Assembly (NCBI GenBank): GCA_937894515.1
Contig: CALCRH010000330.1
Location: forward strand, 1 to 25,433
Source: an uncultured Clostridia bacterium
GTDB lineage: Bacteria > Bacillota > Clostridia > Oscillospirales > Oscillospiraceae
Direction of reading: 5' to 3'
Length of the DNA: 25,433 bases
Under the pieces are notes generated by a model. That model searched no databases and had not been told where the DNA came from. It saw nothing but the letters and a program-made list of their open reading frames with translations. Each line of letters opens with the position of its first letter. The first letter of the stretch is position 1. Below are positions 7,398 to 14,784 of this stretch, one piece after another. Position numbers and translations under genes: made by a program.

Positions 7398-7703
7398 CTA
7401 TTTCTCTTCGTTCCGGTTTCTTTCTTGTCTTCGCCGAGCAGTGAAGACGCGGAATGCCTCGCGGTCTTCCGGTGGAGCATAATTCTCTACAAAGTCGTCC
7501 CACGCTGCATCAAGCTTTGCCTGCGCCTCAGGACTATCGGCTTCTAAATCGGGTGAGGTCATAATGTATATCTCCTCCGTCTCCAGCAGCGCCGCTTTCA
7601 GTTTCTCCACGCAATCCTTGGCCATCGATATCCGTTCCAAGGGATCAATCACATCGTCAACCGCTCCGCACAAAATCGTATACATTTTTTTGTAGTCTGT
7701 CAT
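7398..7703 (-). CDS. Small acidic hypothetical protein
   Basis: A 101-aa protein beginning MTDYKKMYTILCGAVDDVID. It looks all-helical, with one long amphipathic helix (residues 17-42) and an acidic middle that ends in a basic tail rich in Arg. I do not recognise a named domain; short DYKKMY-type proteins are common near phage-like or accessory regions of gut Clostridia. The start at 7703 is preferred to the one six codons upstream because GGAGGG (7710-7715) is optimally placed before it. It is transcribed away from a small HTH gene across a shared intergenic region containing inverted repeats, so the HTH protein may regulate it. Confidence 0.7.
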   Translation of the reverse strand: MTDYKKMYTILCGAVDDVIDPLERISMAKDCVEKLKAALLETEEIYIMTSPDLEADSPEAQAKLDAAWDDFVENYAPPEDREAFRVFTARRRQERNRNEEK

Positions 7704-7734
7704 CTGATTCCCTCCAATCAATTTACCTGCGACT

Positions 7735-7809
7735 GGTTCATGTAAAGGTACTATATTCTATCACACTTTGTCTATACTGGTAAATAGTTTTAGTTCATTT
7801 ACTTGAACC
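7735..7809. promoter_or_regulatory. Divergent promoter region with inverted operator candidates
   Basis: GGTTCATGTAAA (7735-7746) is repeated in inverted orientation as TTTACTTGAACC (7798-7809), matching at 11 of 12 positions. The right copy is also part of a local dyad GTTCA-TTTACT-TGAAC (7793-7808). The repeats bracket the 127-bp gap between the 7703 and 7831 starts and are likely binding sites of the adjacent HTH protein. Exact -35/-10 boxes are not convincing. Confidence 0.6.
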
Positions 7810-7830
7810 AAAAAAGTGTGGTGAATTTTG

Positions 7831-8070
7831 ATGCAACTCAATGAAGCAATCAGCAGGCGGCTGTTGGAGTTATTGGATGGCCGCAATATGACACAGTATC
7901 AGCTCTTTATTAAGAGTGGGGTACCCAAATCCACTATTCACAATATCGTTAATTGTTCTTACGATTCAGTAAAATTGCGCGTTATTCATGAGTTGTGTCA
8001 AGGATTAGAAATTGAAATTCACGAGTTCTTTGACTCTCAACTTTTCGCAGAGGAAAACTTGGATCCCTAA
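7831..8070 (+). CDS. Small XRE/Cro-type HTH regulator
   Basis: A 79-aa DNA-binding protein: AISRRLLELLDGRNMTQYQLFIKSGVPKSTIHNIVN is a Cro/C1-type helix-turn-helix, followed by the short helical pair of compact XRE regulators (VIHELCQGLEIEIHEFF). The ATG at 7831 is chosen over a TTG one codon upstream; GTGGTGA at 7818-7824 can act as ribosome site. It probably regulates itself and the divergent small gene through the GTTCA dyad. Its TAA at 8068-8070 is followed within two bases by the remnant of a merR gene, so a recombination junction lies at its 3' end. Confidence 0.88.
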   Translation: MQLNEAISRRLLELLDGRNMTQYQLFIKSGVPKSTIHNIVNCSYDSVKLRVIHELCQGLEIEIHEFFDSQLFAEENLDP

Positions 8071-8072
8071 AT

Positions 8073-8315
8073 GTTACAGCTTTCGGCAAGGGAAACGAGC
8101 ATATCAAGTTCCACGCATTCCCTGCCGCCAAGATTTTGAGCATCTATCATAAGAGGGCCTGCAAGGACATCAACGTGGCCTATGCCTTTCTCATGGAGTA
8201 TGCTGAAAAGAACGGCTACGAGATTTCCGGTCTTGCTCGGGAATGCTACATAGATGTCATCTGGAACAAGGACTCCGTCAGTGACCGTCTTGCTGTGGTG
8301 CAGTTGCGTATCTGA
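8073..8315 (+). pseudogene. 3' remnant of a second merR gene (GyrI-like domain only)
   Basis: From GTT at 8073 to TGA at 8313-8315 the sequence aligns without gaps to the last part of the merR gene (4165 onward), about 80% identical at the DNA level by my count. The frame stays open. Conserved stretches include LSIYHK, AYAFLMEYAEKNGYEI and WNKDSVSD. The helix-turn-helix and the first half of the effector domain are missing and there is no start signal, so it is not expected to make a working protein. The break falls two bases after the stop of the small HTH gene. Confidence 0.88.
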
Positions 8316-8521
8316 TAAACTCTCGCCGAAAAAGTGGGAAATCGCGATTCGCCGCCCCATCAAAAAGGAATAATATATACTTTTCAAAATGCCTCTTGTG
8401 CTTTCGATACTTTATGATATACTTTTAGATATAGATATAGAAAATTTTCAATCGTTTTTACCATGGTGGACACTCTCTATAAGCATTATAAATATAAAAA
8501 TGGAAAGAGAGGCTAAAACAT

Positions 8522-9208
8522 ATGTGTATCTTTTTTCAGACGGAAACTGCCAACTTTGTATCCTGCGTAACCTCAATTCTAATTACACTCCTAACATGTG
8601 CTGGTACTATTTTTGCTTGTATCCAATTAATTCAAATTAAGCGAACAAGAGTAAAGCAGTTCGAACAATCTCGGCGGGAAAAAACTATGGAAGTTGTAAA
8701 GTACTATGCTCAAAATGTTACTCCGCATATGAAAGCAGTAGAAAAAATTGTTGTAAATCTCACAGATGATCAGTGTAAAGATTTATACGATGGCATCCCA
8801 TTTGAAGTAAATGATAAAATTGGACATCAAATATGCGATGTCTGTCCATATGTAAAAGACTGCAAATTAATGAAATCCTCACAAAAAGCTGCAATTTGTG
8901 GAGGTGAAAAGAATCATTTCATAGTTAAAGGGGAAATTTTATATTTTTTACGATCCTCTTGTATTTCCTATTTAAACACACTTGAAAGTGTTCTTCTTGC
9001 ATGGGAGATGAATATTGTCGATCGTGATAGAATCGAAGAGCAGTTTGCTTTCTTAGATAAAAAGCGACATAAGGAGTGTGCGCTTGAAGAATTTAGAACC
9101 ATCGCCGGTGGTGGAAGATCTTACCCTGTAATTGAAAAATTTTATCGAAATTTAGAATACGAAAGAATGAAACAAGCCGAAAAGGCTCAAGCCGAAGTTT
9201 TGAAATAA
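8522..9208 (+). CDS. Membrane-anchored protein of unknown function (DUF4760-like)
   Basis: A 228-aa protein with one N-terminal membrane helix (about residues 12-37) and a cytosolic, helical remainder. A basic stretch (KRTRVKQFEQSRREK) follows the helix, consistent with the C-terminus inside. A cysteine group CDVCPYVKDCKLM may bind metal. The later part, YLNTLESVLLAWEMNIVDRD then SYPVIEKFY, resembles the DUF4760 group of accessory membrane proteins, but I am not sure. GAGAGG (8507-8512) before the ATG supports the start. The gene is strongly AT-rich compared with the flanks, stands alone and ends at a very strong terminator, all typical of horizontally acquired accessory genes. No function is claimed. 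Confidence 0.75.
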   Translation: MCIFFQTETANFVSCVTSILITLLTCAGTIFACIQLIQIKRTRVKQFEQSRREKTMEVVKYYAQNVTPHMKAVEKIVVNLTDDQCKDLYDGIPFEVNDKIGHQICDVCPYVKDCKLMKSSQKAAICGGEKNHFIVKGEILYFLRSSCISYLNTLESVLLAWEMNIVDRDRIEEQFAFLDKKRHKECALEEFRTIAGGGRSYPVIEKFYRNLEYERMKQAEKAQAEVLK

Positions 9209-9241
9209 ATTACTACCGCATATCAAATAATTTTTTGATAT

Positions 9242-9283
9242 AAAAAGGGCTGAGGACACATTAATGTGTCCTCAGCCCTTTTT
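9242..9283. terminator. Strong Rho-independent terminator
   Basis: A nearly perfect 42-base palindrome: arms AAAAAGGGCTGAGGACACA and TGTGTCCTCAGCCCTTTTT around TTAA. It has a U run in both directions. It lies 34 bp after the stop of the 8522 gene and would also stop leftward transcription from the gene ending at 9466. Confidence 0.94.
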
Positions 9284-9465
9284 ATATTGTTGTCATTCGT
9301 CTATGCGTCTCTTCATAAATGTTTCACCTCGTCAAAGTTTTCACTCTAATGAGTTCATTGTTATTATATTATGTTTGACGAAAAAATGCAACTCTTTTTT
9401 TCTAATAAATATTATTTTTTCTAATACGTTGTTTCGACAACTATACGATTTAAAGTAGTATTCTA

Positions 9466-9672
9466 TTATTCCTCCGGAATATACTCCACAACATCCTCCA
9501 CCTTGCACCCAAGTGTCTTGCAGATCTTCCCGATGCATTCCAATGTGACAGGTTCGTTCTTTCCCATTTTGGCCAGTGACGCCGATGTAATACCCGAAGC
9601 GATGCGCAACTCCGTCTTGTTCATTTCCTTGTTAACCAACTGAATCCACAACGGTTTATATGACCATGCCAT
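9466..9672 (-). CDS. Small XRE-type HTH regulator
   Basis: A 68-aa Cro/C1-type protein: PLWIQLVNKEMNKTELRIASGITSASLAKMGKNEPVTLECIGKICKTLGCKVEDVVEYIPEE, written here in outline by its landmarks MNKTEL, SGITSASLAKM and LECIGKICKTLGC, is the compact YozG/HTH_26 form common in gut Firmicutes. The ATG at 9672 is preferred; a GTG three codons earlier (9681) is possible and uses the same GAGGTGGGGAG region as ribosome site. A clear promoter is present on the minus strand. It sits beside the recombinase operon in the same direction, so it may control the accessory island, but nothing in the sequence proves a target. Confidence 0.88.
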   Translation of the reverse strand: MAWSYKPLWIQLVNKEMNKTELRIASGITSASLAKMGKNEPVTLECIGKICKTLGCKVEDVVEYIPEE

Positions 9673-9694
9673 TCTCCCCACCTCTTTCGGTTTA

Positions 9695-9724
9695 ATCTTA
9701 ACACAGCTGCAGCGATTTTGTCAA
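9695..9724 (-). promoter_or_regulatory. Promoter of the 9672 HTH gene
   Basis: On the minus strand, a perfect -35 box TTGACA (9719-9724) and a -10 box TAAGAT (9695-9700) are 18 bp apart, about 23 bp before the start codon. Confidence 0.75.
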
Positions 9725-9742
9725 TATTATGTGTTCCCATCG

Positions 9743-9760
9743 TATAAGAATTATCTTATA
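9743..9760. promoter_or_regulatory. 18-bp dyad upstream of the HTH promoter
   Basis: TATAAGA-ATTA-TCTTATA is a perfect dyad with 7-bp arms, located 18 bp upstream of the -35 box of the HTH gene and about 75 bp from the terminator of the recombinase operon. It could be an operator or a recombinase binding site. Confidence 0.45.
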
Positions 9761-9836
9761 TTTAGACATTTCATATTGGCACAAGCGCAGGCAGCAACAT
9801 GAAACTATATGCCCTGCTCAGCTCTTATAAATAGCG

Positions 9837-9869
9837 CAGAGCTTTCGCTCCTATCATGCGAAAGCTCTG
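9837..9869. terminator. Terminator hairpin after the recombinase operon
   Basis: CAGAGCTTTCGC (9837-9848) pairs perfectly with GCGAAAGCTCTG (9858-9869) around a 9-base loop. It starts 7 bp past the stop of the 515-aa gene on the minus strand. The U tract is modest (CUAUUUAUAA). Confidence 0.75.
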
Positions 9870-9875
9870 TGTGCT

Positions 9876-11423
9876 TTATTTTTGTTCCTCTTCCTTTTTT
9901 CCCGTGTACATATCTCGATATGCATTGTAAATGCTGATATCTTCCGGTATCGGCTGCTTCACATATACTGTTCTGCCCTCTACACGAATATCTTCTTTCT
10001 CCACTATTGAAACGTCCAAGTCCTGGTTGGATTCTCTTGCAATAATTGTCACCCCAACCGGTTGCTTCTCCTGAAGTTTGAGTTTAACTGTGCAATCACC
10101 GGCACTTTCAATTTGATTGATACTATACTCCGGCTCTATCGTGAGGATACCTACATCTGTATTTGAGAGGAATGGACGGCGGTTCAGTTTCTTTTTGATT
10201 TTGTAAAGCAGGTCCTCGTTCTCCATGTCGTTTTTCTGTACTTCTTCGTCGATGATTGCATGCCCCATGTATGCTTCGATTTCCGTTTTGTTCAAACCGA
10301 TCAATGCCAAATGTGTGCCGTTGTTCCTACGGAACAAATAGGCGGTGGGGTCCTTTTCTCTGTATTCGACTTCTGTCTCTTTCTCGCTGGCACTGTAACG
10401 TTCGTTTTCGTCCATATTTTTTTCGATAAACGCCACTTCCGCTTCATCGATCCCGATGGACTTCAGAAATGCCTTACCGGCAGCATTCAAATCATTCCGC
10501 CGACAATGTTCCGTATAGGTATCTTCAAATACGATTTTTCTTTTGCCATCTTCATACTGCACGACTCCCTTTGAGAGGCAAGCTATCGGAAGACTATCCA
10601 CCGAAGTTTGTCCCTTTCCGAGGCAGATTTCCCCTCGCTGCAGTTTTTCCTCAAGAAATTCCTTTCTCTTTAGGATCAAAGAAACCAGCGCATCCGGCAT
10701 CGGCAATTTCCGCGGCGTATTATTCGTTTTTCCGCCTGCTTTAAGTCGAGAAGTATTGCCGATCGTCGTCTTTACAACGGTGAATGTGTAATTCCCGGGA
10801 TAGGTCGTCATCTCTCTCACCGCGCCGAATGTAGCACCGCAAGCCTCCGCATTGCGCAGCCCCAATGCGTACATCAAGGCCAGCCCCATCTCCCTACCAT
10901 TTTGTGTTGGGTCAGAAAGAAGCTGTTCAAAAGCCGCTCGCTCTTCTTTGACAGTCAGAGATTTTCTCAAGACTACCAGTTCCTTTTTCTTGCTCTTATC
11001 GTCATCTGCGGGCAGTACTGTTCCATAGTCGGGTGAGCCCCATACGCAATTATGCGAAATCACCTTCATCTCTGCCGCTTGGTTGAATACCAACCGGATC
11101 AGGTATCGCATCTTGTTCATGACGGAATCACTGTACGCTTCTAATCCCATCGTTGCCCTGTCCGTCTGGATTTCTGTCAAAGCATCTTCCAGGTCTTCCA
11201 AATGCAACTCTTCCATCGGCACCTTGGAAAGCTTCGGCAACAGATAATCATTGAAATAGTTCGCATAGCTCTCCTGAGTCTGTTCGTTCCATTGCATGTT
11301 CGCCAAATAGGGGCTGTTCGTCACGACATACGCAAACGTGTCGTCCCCGCCCTTTGTCTGAAAATCAAAGCTGAGCTTTTTCAAGAAATTTTTATGTTGC
11401 TTTTCACGTTCAATCTCTGTCAT
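9876..11423 (-). CDS. Tyrosine recombinase-like protein (515 aa)
   Basis: Residues about 35-125 form a helical core-binding (SAM-like) domain. The catalytic fold begins near 155, with box I LALMYALGLRNAEACG (R190), a beta-hairpin with candidate lysine (GGKTNNTPRKLPM, K232/K239), box II AYLFRRNNGTHL (R365 or R366; the usual His of HxxR is replaced by Y362) and EAYMGH (H388). Y407 in DLLYKIKKK is a candidate nucleophile, but it is about ten residues further from H388 than usual. A beta-rich tail of roughly 90 residues follows, unlike ordinary phage integrases. Tyrosine recombinases cut and rejoin DNA at attachment sites. The ATG overlaps the stop of the preceding 1037-aa gene (ATGA), so the two are made together. 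It may be an active partner to a degenerate one. Confidence 0.78.
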   Translation of the reverse strand: MTEIEREKQHKNFLKKLSFDFQTKGGDDTFAYVVTNSPYLANMQWNEQTQESYANYFNDYLLPKLSKVPMEELHLEDLEDALTEIQTDRATMGLEAYSDSVMNKMRYLIRLVFNQAAEMKVISHNCVWGSPDYGTVLPADDDKSKKKELVVLRKSLTVKEERAAFEQLLSDPTQNGREMGLALMYALGLRNAEACGATFGAVREMTTYPGNYTFTVVKTTIGNTSRLKAGGKTNNTPRKLPMPDALVSLILKRKEFLEEKLQRGEICLGKGQTSVDSLPIACLSKGVVQYEDGKRKIVFEDTYTEHCRRNDLNAAGKAFLKSIGIDEAEVAFIEKNMDENERYSASEKETEVEYREKDPTAYLFRRNNGTHLALIGLNKTEIEAYMGHAIIDEEVQKNDMENEDLLYKIKKKLNRRPFLSNTDVGILTIEPEYSINQIESAGDCTVKLKLQEKQPVGVTIIARESNQDLDVSIVEKEDIRVEGRTVYVKQPIPEDISIYNAYRDMYTGKKEEEQK

Positions 11424-14400
11424 TCCGCATCTCCTGTGAGGTTATATTGAATCTTGGCCCCATACTCGCTTCTAACTTGCAGAGCGAGCTCCGTTACTTT
11501 CTCTGCGCAGAATCGTAATTCTCCTGACGCATGATAGCCCAGCTCCGCCACCGCTTTTATTTCATCAATATTCATAACTATCGGTGACGGCTTGATCGAT
11601 GCCGGCACATTAAGGATTGCCTCCATGCGATTCATTTTTCCCAATAACATCAGCTGGAGTAAGTCATTGTTGAAATCCAGATAGTGCTTGCTGTATGTCT
11701 CATATTGAGTGAGTCCCATCAAATGATTTTCTTCCGGCTGAGAAATGCCGCAGTCATATTTAAGATGGAAGCGGTAGTTCATATTGAAGATATCACCACG
11801 GTAGCTGGTCAAATTGAGTGTTTTGATTTGGTCATCTTGAGCGTCATCAAATGCGACCGGGATATCCAGTTCCACGCTTTCCATATTCATCTGGTTCAAC
11901 ACTTTTTTACTTTCCGTGCGGAGCTTATTCGGCGATGGGATTGGGCACAGTGCCTTTTCATTCTTATCTCTTTCATTTTTCCAGCTTTGCAGATCCGACT
12001 CAGAGGACAAGAGATACGCTGCATTGAGTTTCAGATCTAATGTATCGGCACATTGCTGTAATACTCCTTTGCGCTTCATCAGTAAGTCATACACCATTCG
12101 CGTTACCGGGAAGCGGCGGTACTCCGTTGCCGTCATAAGCGGTTCACACGCGCTGCCGTTATTGGTTGCTGACTGAGCGATCCAAATCTGATATGCATTT
12201 TCACCTACCGGGATCTTATGGATATCGCCCCAGGTCAATCCACACAGGATATTGGCTTTTAAGCCCGTAAGCAGTCGCAGCATAACGCCGAGATATTCCC
12301 AGTTTCCACTTTGTAATTGCTCGTTGAGGAACTCATAAATCTTTCGCATCTCATCGGCCGTAAAGCTCTTTTTCATCAATGCTTCACGAATTTTGTCCTC
12401 CGCTTTATGGTTGCGGCGTGCTCTCTCTTGGAGTCGTGAGATTGGATTTTCGGTACAAATGCCCCTCTTTTTCAGTTCTTCATAGAGGTGTTCCAAACTA
12501 TTCCAGCATCTTTCGGTAAATTCAGCCGAGTCCGTCATATGATACGCATCAACAAATGCTTTCATAGCTTCCTGAAATACCACAGAATTTGTTTCAGTTG
12601 TCGAGATAGCTCCAAAGTAGTCCATCATACGGTACAGCAAAGTTTCCCGTTCATGCTTTCCATCGTGAAGCTTGTCCACCTGCAAGTAATATAAATACCA
12701 TGCTGTTTTCAGTGTTTTGGCCTCTATCTTGCCAATATATACCTCTTTCAAAGCCTTATGCATTTTCTTGCGATATGGATATTCTTGTAGCGCCCAACGC
12801 TTCGCTTCTTCCTCAGTGTCACAAGAGTGCGATGCATCACCGCCTTTATGCAATTTTCCTCGTTCAGTCTGGTTGCGCTTTTTCTGCTTATCCGTAGCAA
12901 CTTCATATGCGCTTACCTCTATGCGATAACCTCCACAATCCGTCTTTCTGTCTGTATACCAAATTATCATTTCCTCTGAAAACTGCAAGCTTTTCCCTTT
13001 TCTCGAACCTTCATTCTGATTATTCTTAACTTTGGTTTCGCTCTCTTGAATTTTTTTATCCAGCAGGAAAACCTCTTTATTCGTGCTTTTCTGTATGGAA
13101 TCCTTATACTCAAGAATCAAATCATCCGCCACGAAACGAATTCTCTGCTGCTTATGACTCACCGGGACGTTCTTCCCTCCCACAGCATATAACAACATAC
13201 GTCTTTTGGGCACCGTGTTTACCGCTTGCCGGGGAAGAAGGAATTCCACTGTATACGGATAGTTTGTTTTCAAGGTCTCGATTCGCAGATCCTGCATATC
13301 AAGTAACGCCATAAAAAGCGTTCCATTTTCGTTTCTTACCGCATCTATTGTTGCAATTCTTTTTATTAGCTTTTCTTCCGCTTCATTCTTATTTGGGCGC
13401 GGGAAATATAAGATGCGTGTAAAGTCATTGATATCACCAACTTGATCCGCTGTTACGAAAACCACAGACTTCGGAAACTCCAATTGGTACAATAAAGCTT
13501 CTTCCTCGCTCAAGACTACAAATGTCGTTTTTTCCAGGCACTCTTCCGGCCAGTTCTGCACAAAAAATGCGCTCGGGTTAATAATCAGGATCTTGCTGTC
13601 TTCCCGCAGACTTTGTAGAAACTTTGGCTGTACATACCCGAGCTCAATTTGGCTATCTTCCCCATCACGGTGTTCCATAACTGCCCCAATCATATCACTG
13701 GGTCTGAAATCCTTCCGTTTCATCAGCCGTATCGCTGAGTTCACTTCCTCCTCGTAGCCAAATCTTATCTTCTCCCACTCGTTCTTATCACGAATGTCCC
13801 ACAACGGGTTTTTCCTTCTTCTCGAAATATACCAAGCTTCGCCATATAGCCAAAGCATGGTTATATTTGAACTGCCAACTTTTTTTAGGATGCTGTATGC
13901 GGCTTTCGCATTGCCATTCAGCTTCCGAAGGCTATCGCTAAACGGCCACATAACCGTGTATCGGAAAATAAGTGGTATGCTCGGTTCCGCAAATGGAAGA
14001 TTCTCGCGTTTTAAACGCTCTTTATACTCTTCTTCCGGATGACTGTCCTGTTTTAAATTAATACTTACGGCAAGTGCAAAGAGGATTGCTTTTCCGAACA
14101 CCAAGTCATCCTCAAATTTAGAATTTTCGGCGCAAAGCTTTGGTCTCAGTTCCAACAACTGTTTCGGCTGCGTAGTCGCTTTGCCCAAATAAGCATACTG
14201 GACTAAGTCATGCATTGTCAGCCCTGTAATTGCTTCATAGAATTCTGCAAAATCATCCGCTCTCATTGGACGCCAGACCAAATCGTATCTCTTTAATTCC
14301 GCAGCATCTTTCTCTTTATTGAATGCCGCATATGGGATCCTCCATCCCTTTTCCCGGACAATTTTTTCCAGGCTTTTCATGTATACCCATGCCTGAAAGA

Positions 14401-14533
14401 ATTCCGCAGGTTTGTTGTACACACCGGCATAGTTTGTCAAGTACTTTTTCAGAAAGCTATCAATTGTCTGAACGTCTTGCCGCTTCTTGCCTTCTTCCGG
14501 CAACTTGGCTTCTATTAAATCCGTCTGTTCCAT
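11420..14533 (-). CDS. Giant tyrosine recombinase-like multidomain protein
   Basis: About 1037 aa (start at 14533; two codons longer if the ATG at 14539 is used). Positions below count from 14539. The start at 14533 has GAGGG at a good 7-base distance. The C-terminal third is recombinase-like: core-binding helices about 600-710, then the catalytic fold with YLGVMLRLLTGLKANILCGL, where the box I arginine is lysine (K761), a hairpin EYRRFPVTR and a poorly conserved C-terminal part (NHLMGLTQYETYSKHYL). The catalytic residues are thus incomplete. Residues about 1-460 are unlike integrases. The segment 315-450 alternates strands and helices (SKILIINPSAFFVQNW, TTFVVLSEEEALLYQL, GTLFMALLDMQ), vaguely like a Rossmann methyltransferase without motifs; this is a guess. 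Residues 515-600 hold a charged linker with an Arm-like DNA-binding segment. It is the first gene of the pair. Confidence 0.7.
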   Translation of the reverse strand: MEQTDLIEAKLPEEGKKRQDVQTIDSFLKKYLTNYAGVYNKPAEFFQAWVYMKSLEKIVREKGWRIPYAAFNKEKDAAELKRYDLVWRPMRADDFAEFYEAITGLTMHDLVQYAYLGKATTQPKQLLELRPKLCAENSKFEDDLVFGKAILFALAVSINLKQDSHPEEEYKERLKRENLPFAEPSIPLIFRYTVMWPFSDSLRKLNGNAKAAYSILKKVGSSNITMLWLYGEAWYISRRRKNPLWDIRDKNEWEKIRFGYEEEVNSAIRLMKRKDFRPSDMIGAVMEHRDGEDSQIELGYVQPKFLQSLREDSKILIINPSAFFVQNWPEECLEKTTFVVLSEEEALLYQLEFPKSVVFVTADQVGDINDFTRILYFPRPNKNEAEEKLIKRIATIDAVRNENGTLFMALLDMQDLRIETLKTNYPYTVEFLLPRQAVNTVPKRRMLLYAVGGKNVPVSHKQQRIRFVADDLILEYKDSIQKSTNKEVFLLDKKIQESETKVKNNQNEGSRKGKSLQFSEEMIIWYTDRKTDCGGYRIEVSAYEVATDKQKKRNQTERGKLHKGGDASHSCDTEEEAKRWALQEYPYRKKMHKALKEVYIGKIEAKTLKTAWYLYYLQVDKLHDGKHERETLLYRMMDYFGAISTTETNSVVFQEAMKAFVDAYHMTDSAEFTERCWNSLEHLYEELKKRGICTENPISRLQERARRNHKAEDKIREALMKKSFTADEMRKIYEFLNEQLQSGNWEYLGVMLRLLTGLKANILCGLTWGDIHKIPVGENAYQIWIAQSATNNGSACEPLMTATEYRRFPVTRMVYDLLMKRKGVLQQCADTLDLKLNAAYLLSSESDLQSWKNERDKNEKALCPIPSPNKLRTESKKVLNQMNMESVELDIPVAFDDAQDDQIKTLNLTSYRGDIFNMNYRFHLKYDCGISQPEENHLMGLTQYETYSKHYLDFNNDLLQLMLLGKMNRMEAILNVPASIKPSPIVMNIDEIKAVAELGYHASGELRFCAEKVTELALQVRSEYGAKIQYNLTGDAE

Positions 14534-14740
14534 TTCCATACCCTCACAATCTTGCCAAACACTTATCCTACATACATCCGAATCATACAGTTTTGAAACT
14601 TTCCTCGCCTTACTGTCTATAATCCAAAATCATGTCAAAACTATAAAACAATCCTTAAATGTCTTAAGAAAATTGATAATACGGGAAACCGCACCATGTG
14701 CTTACAGTATGATAAATCTTCCTTTTGCTTCCCATAAAAA

Positions 14741-14764
14741 TAGACGTCCATTTTTGGACGTCTA
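14741..14764 (-). terminator. Terminator of the ietAS operon
   Basis: TAGACGTCC (14741-14749) pairs with GGACGTCTA (14756-14764) around a 6-base loop. Read on the minus strand, the stem is followed by TTTTTATGGG, a proper U tract. It lies 20 bp past the end of ietS. Confidence 0.85.
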
Positions 14765-14784
14765 CTTTTCTCTGATACTGCTTA

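Noticed and set aside
9836..9871. Hairpin considered as a recombinase attachment site
   Set aside because: Position 7 bp past the stop codon and the stem-loop form fit a terminator better, and no second copy was found.
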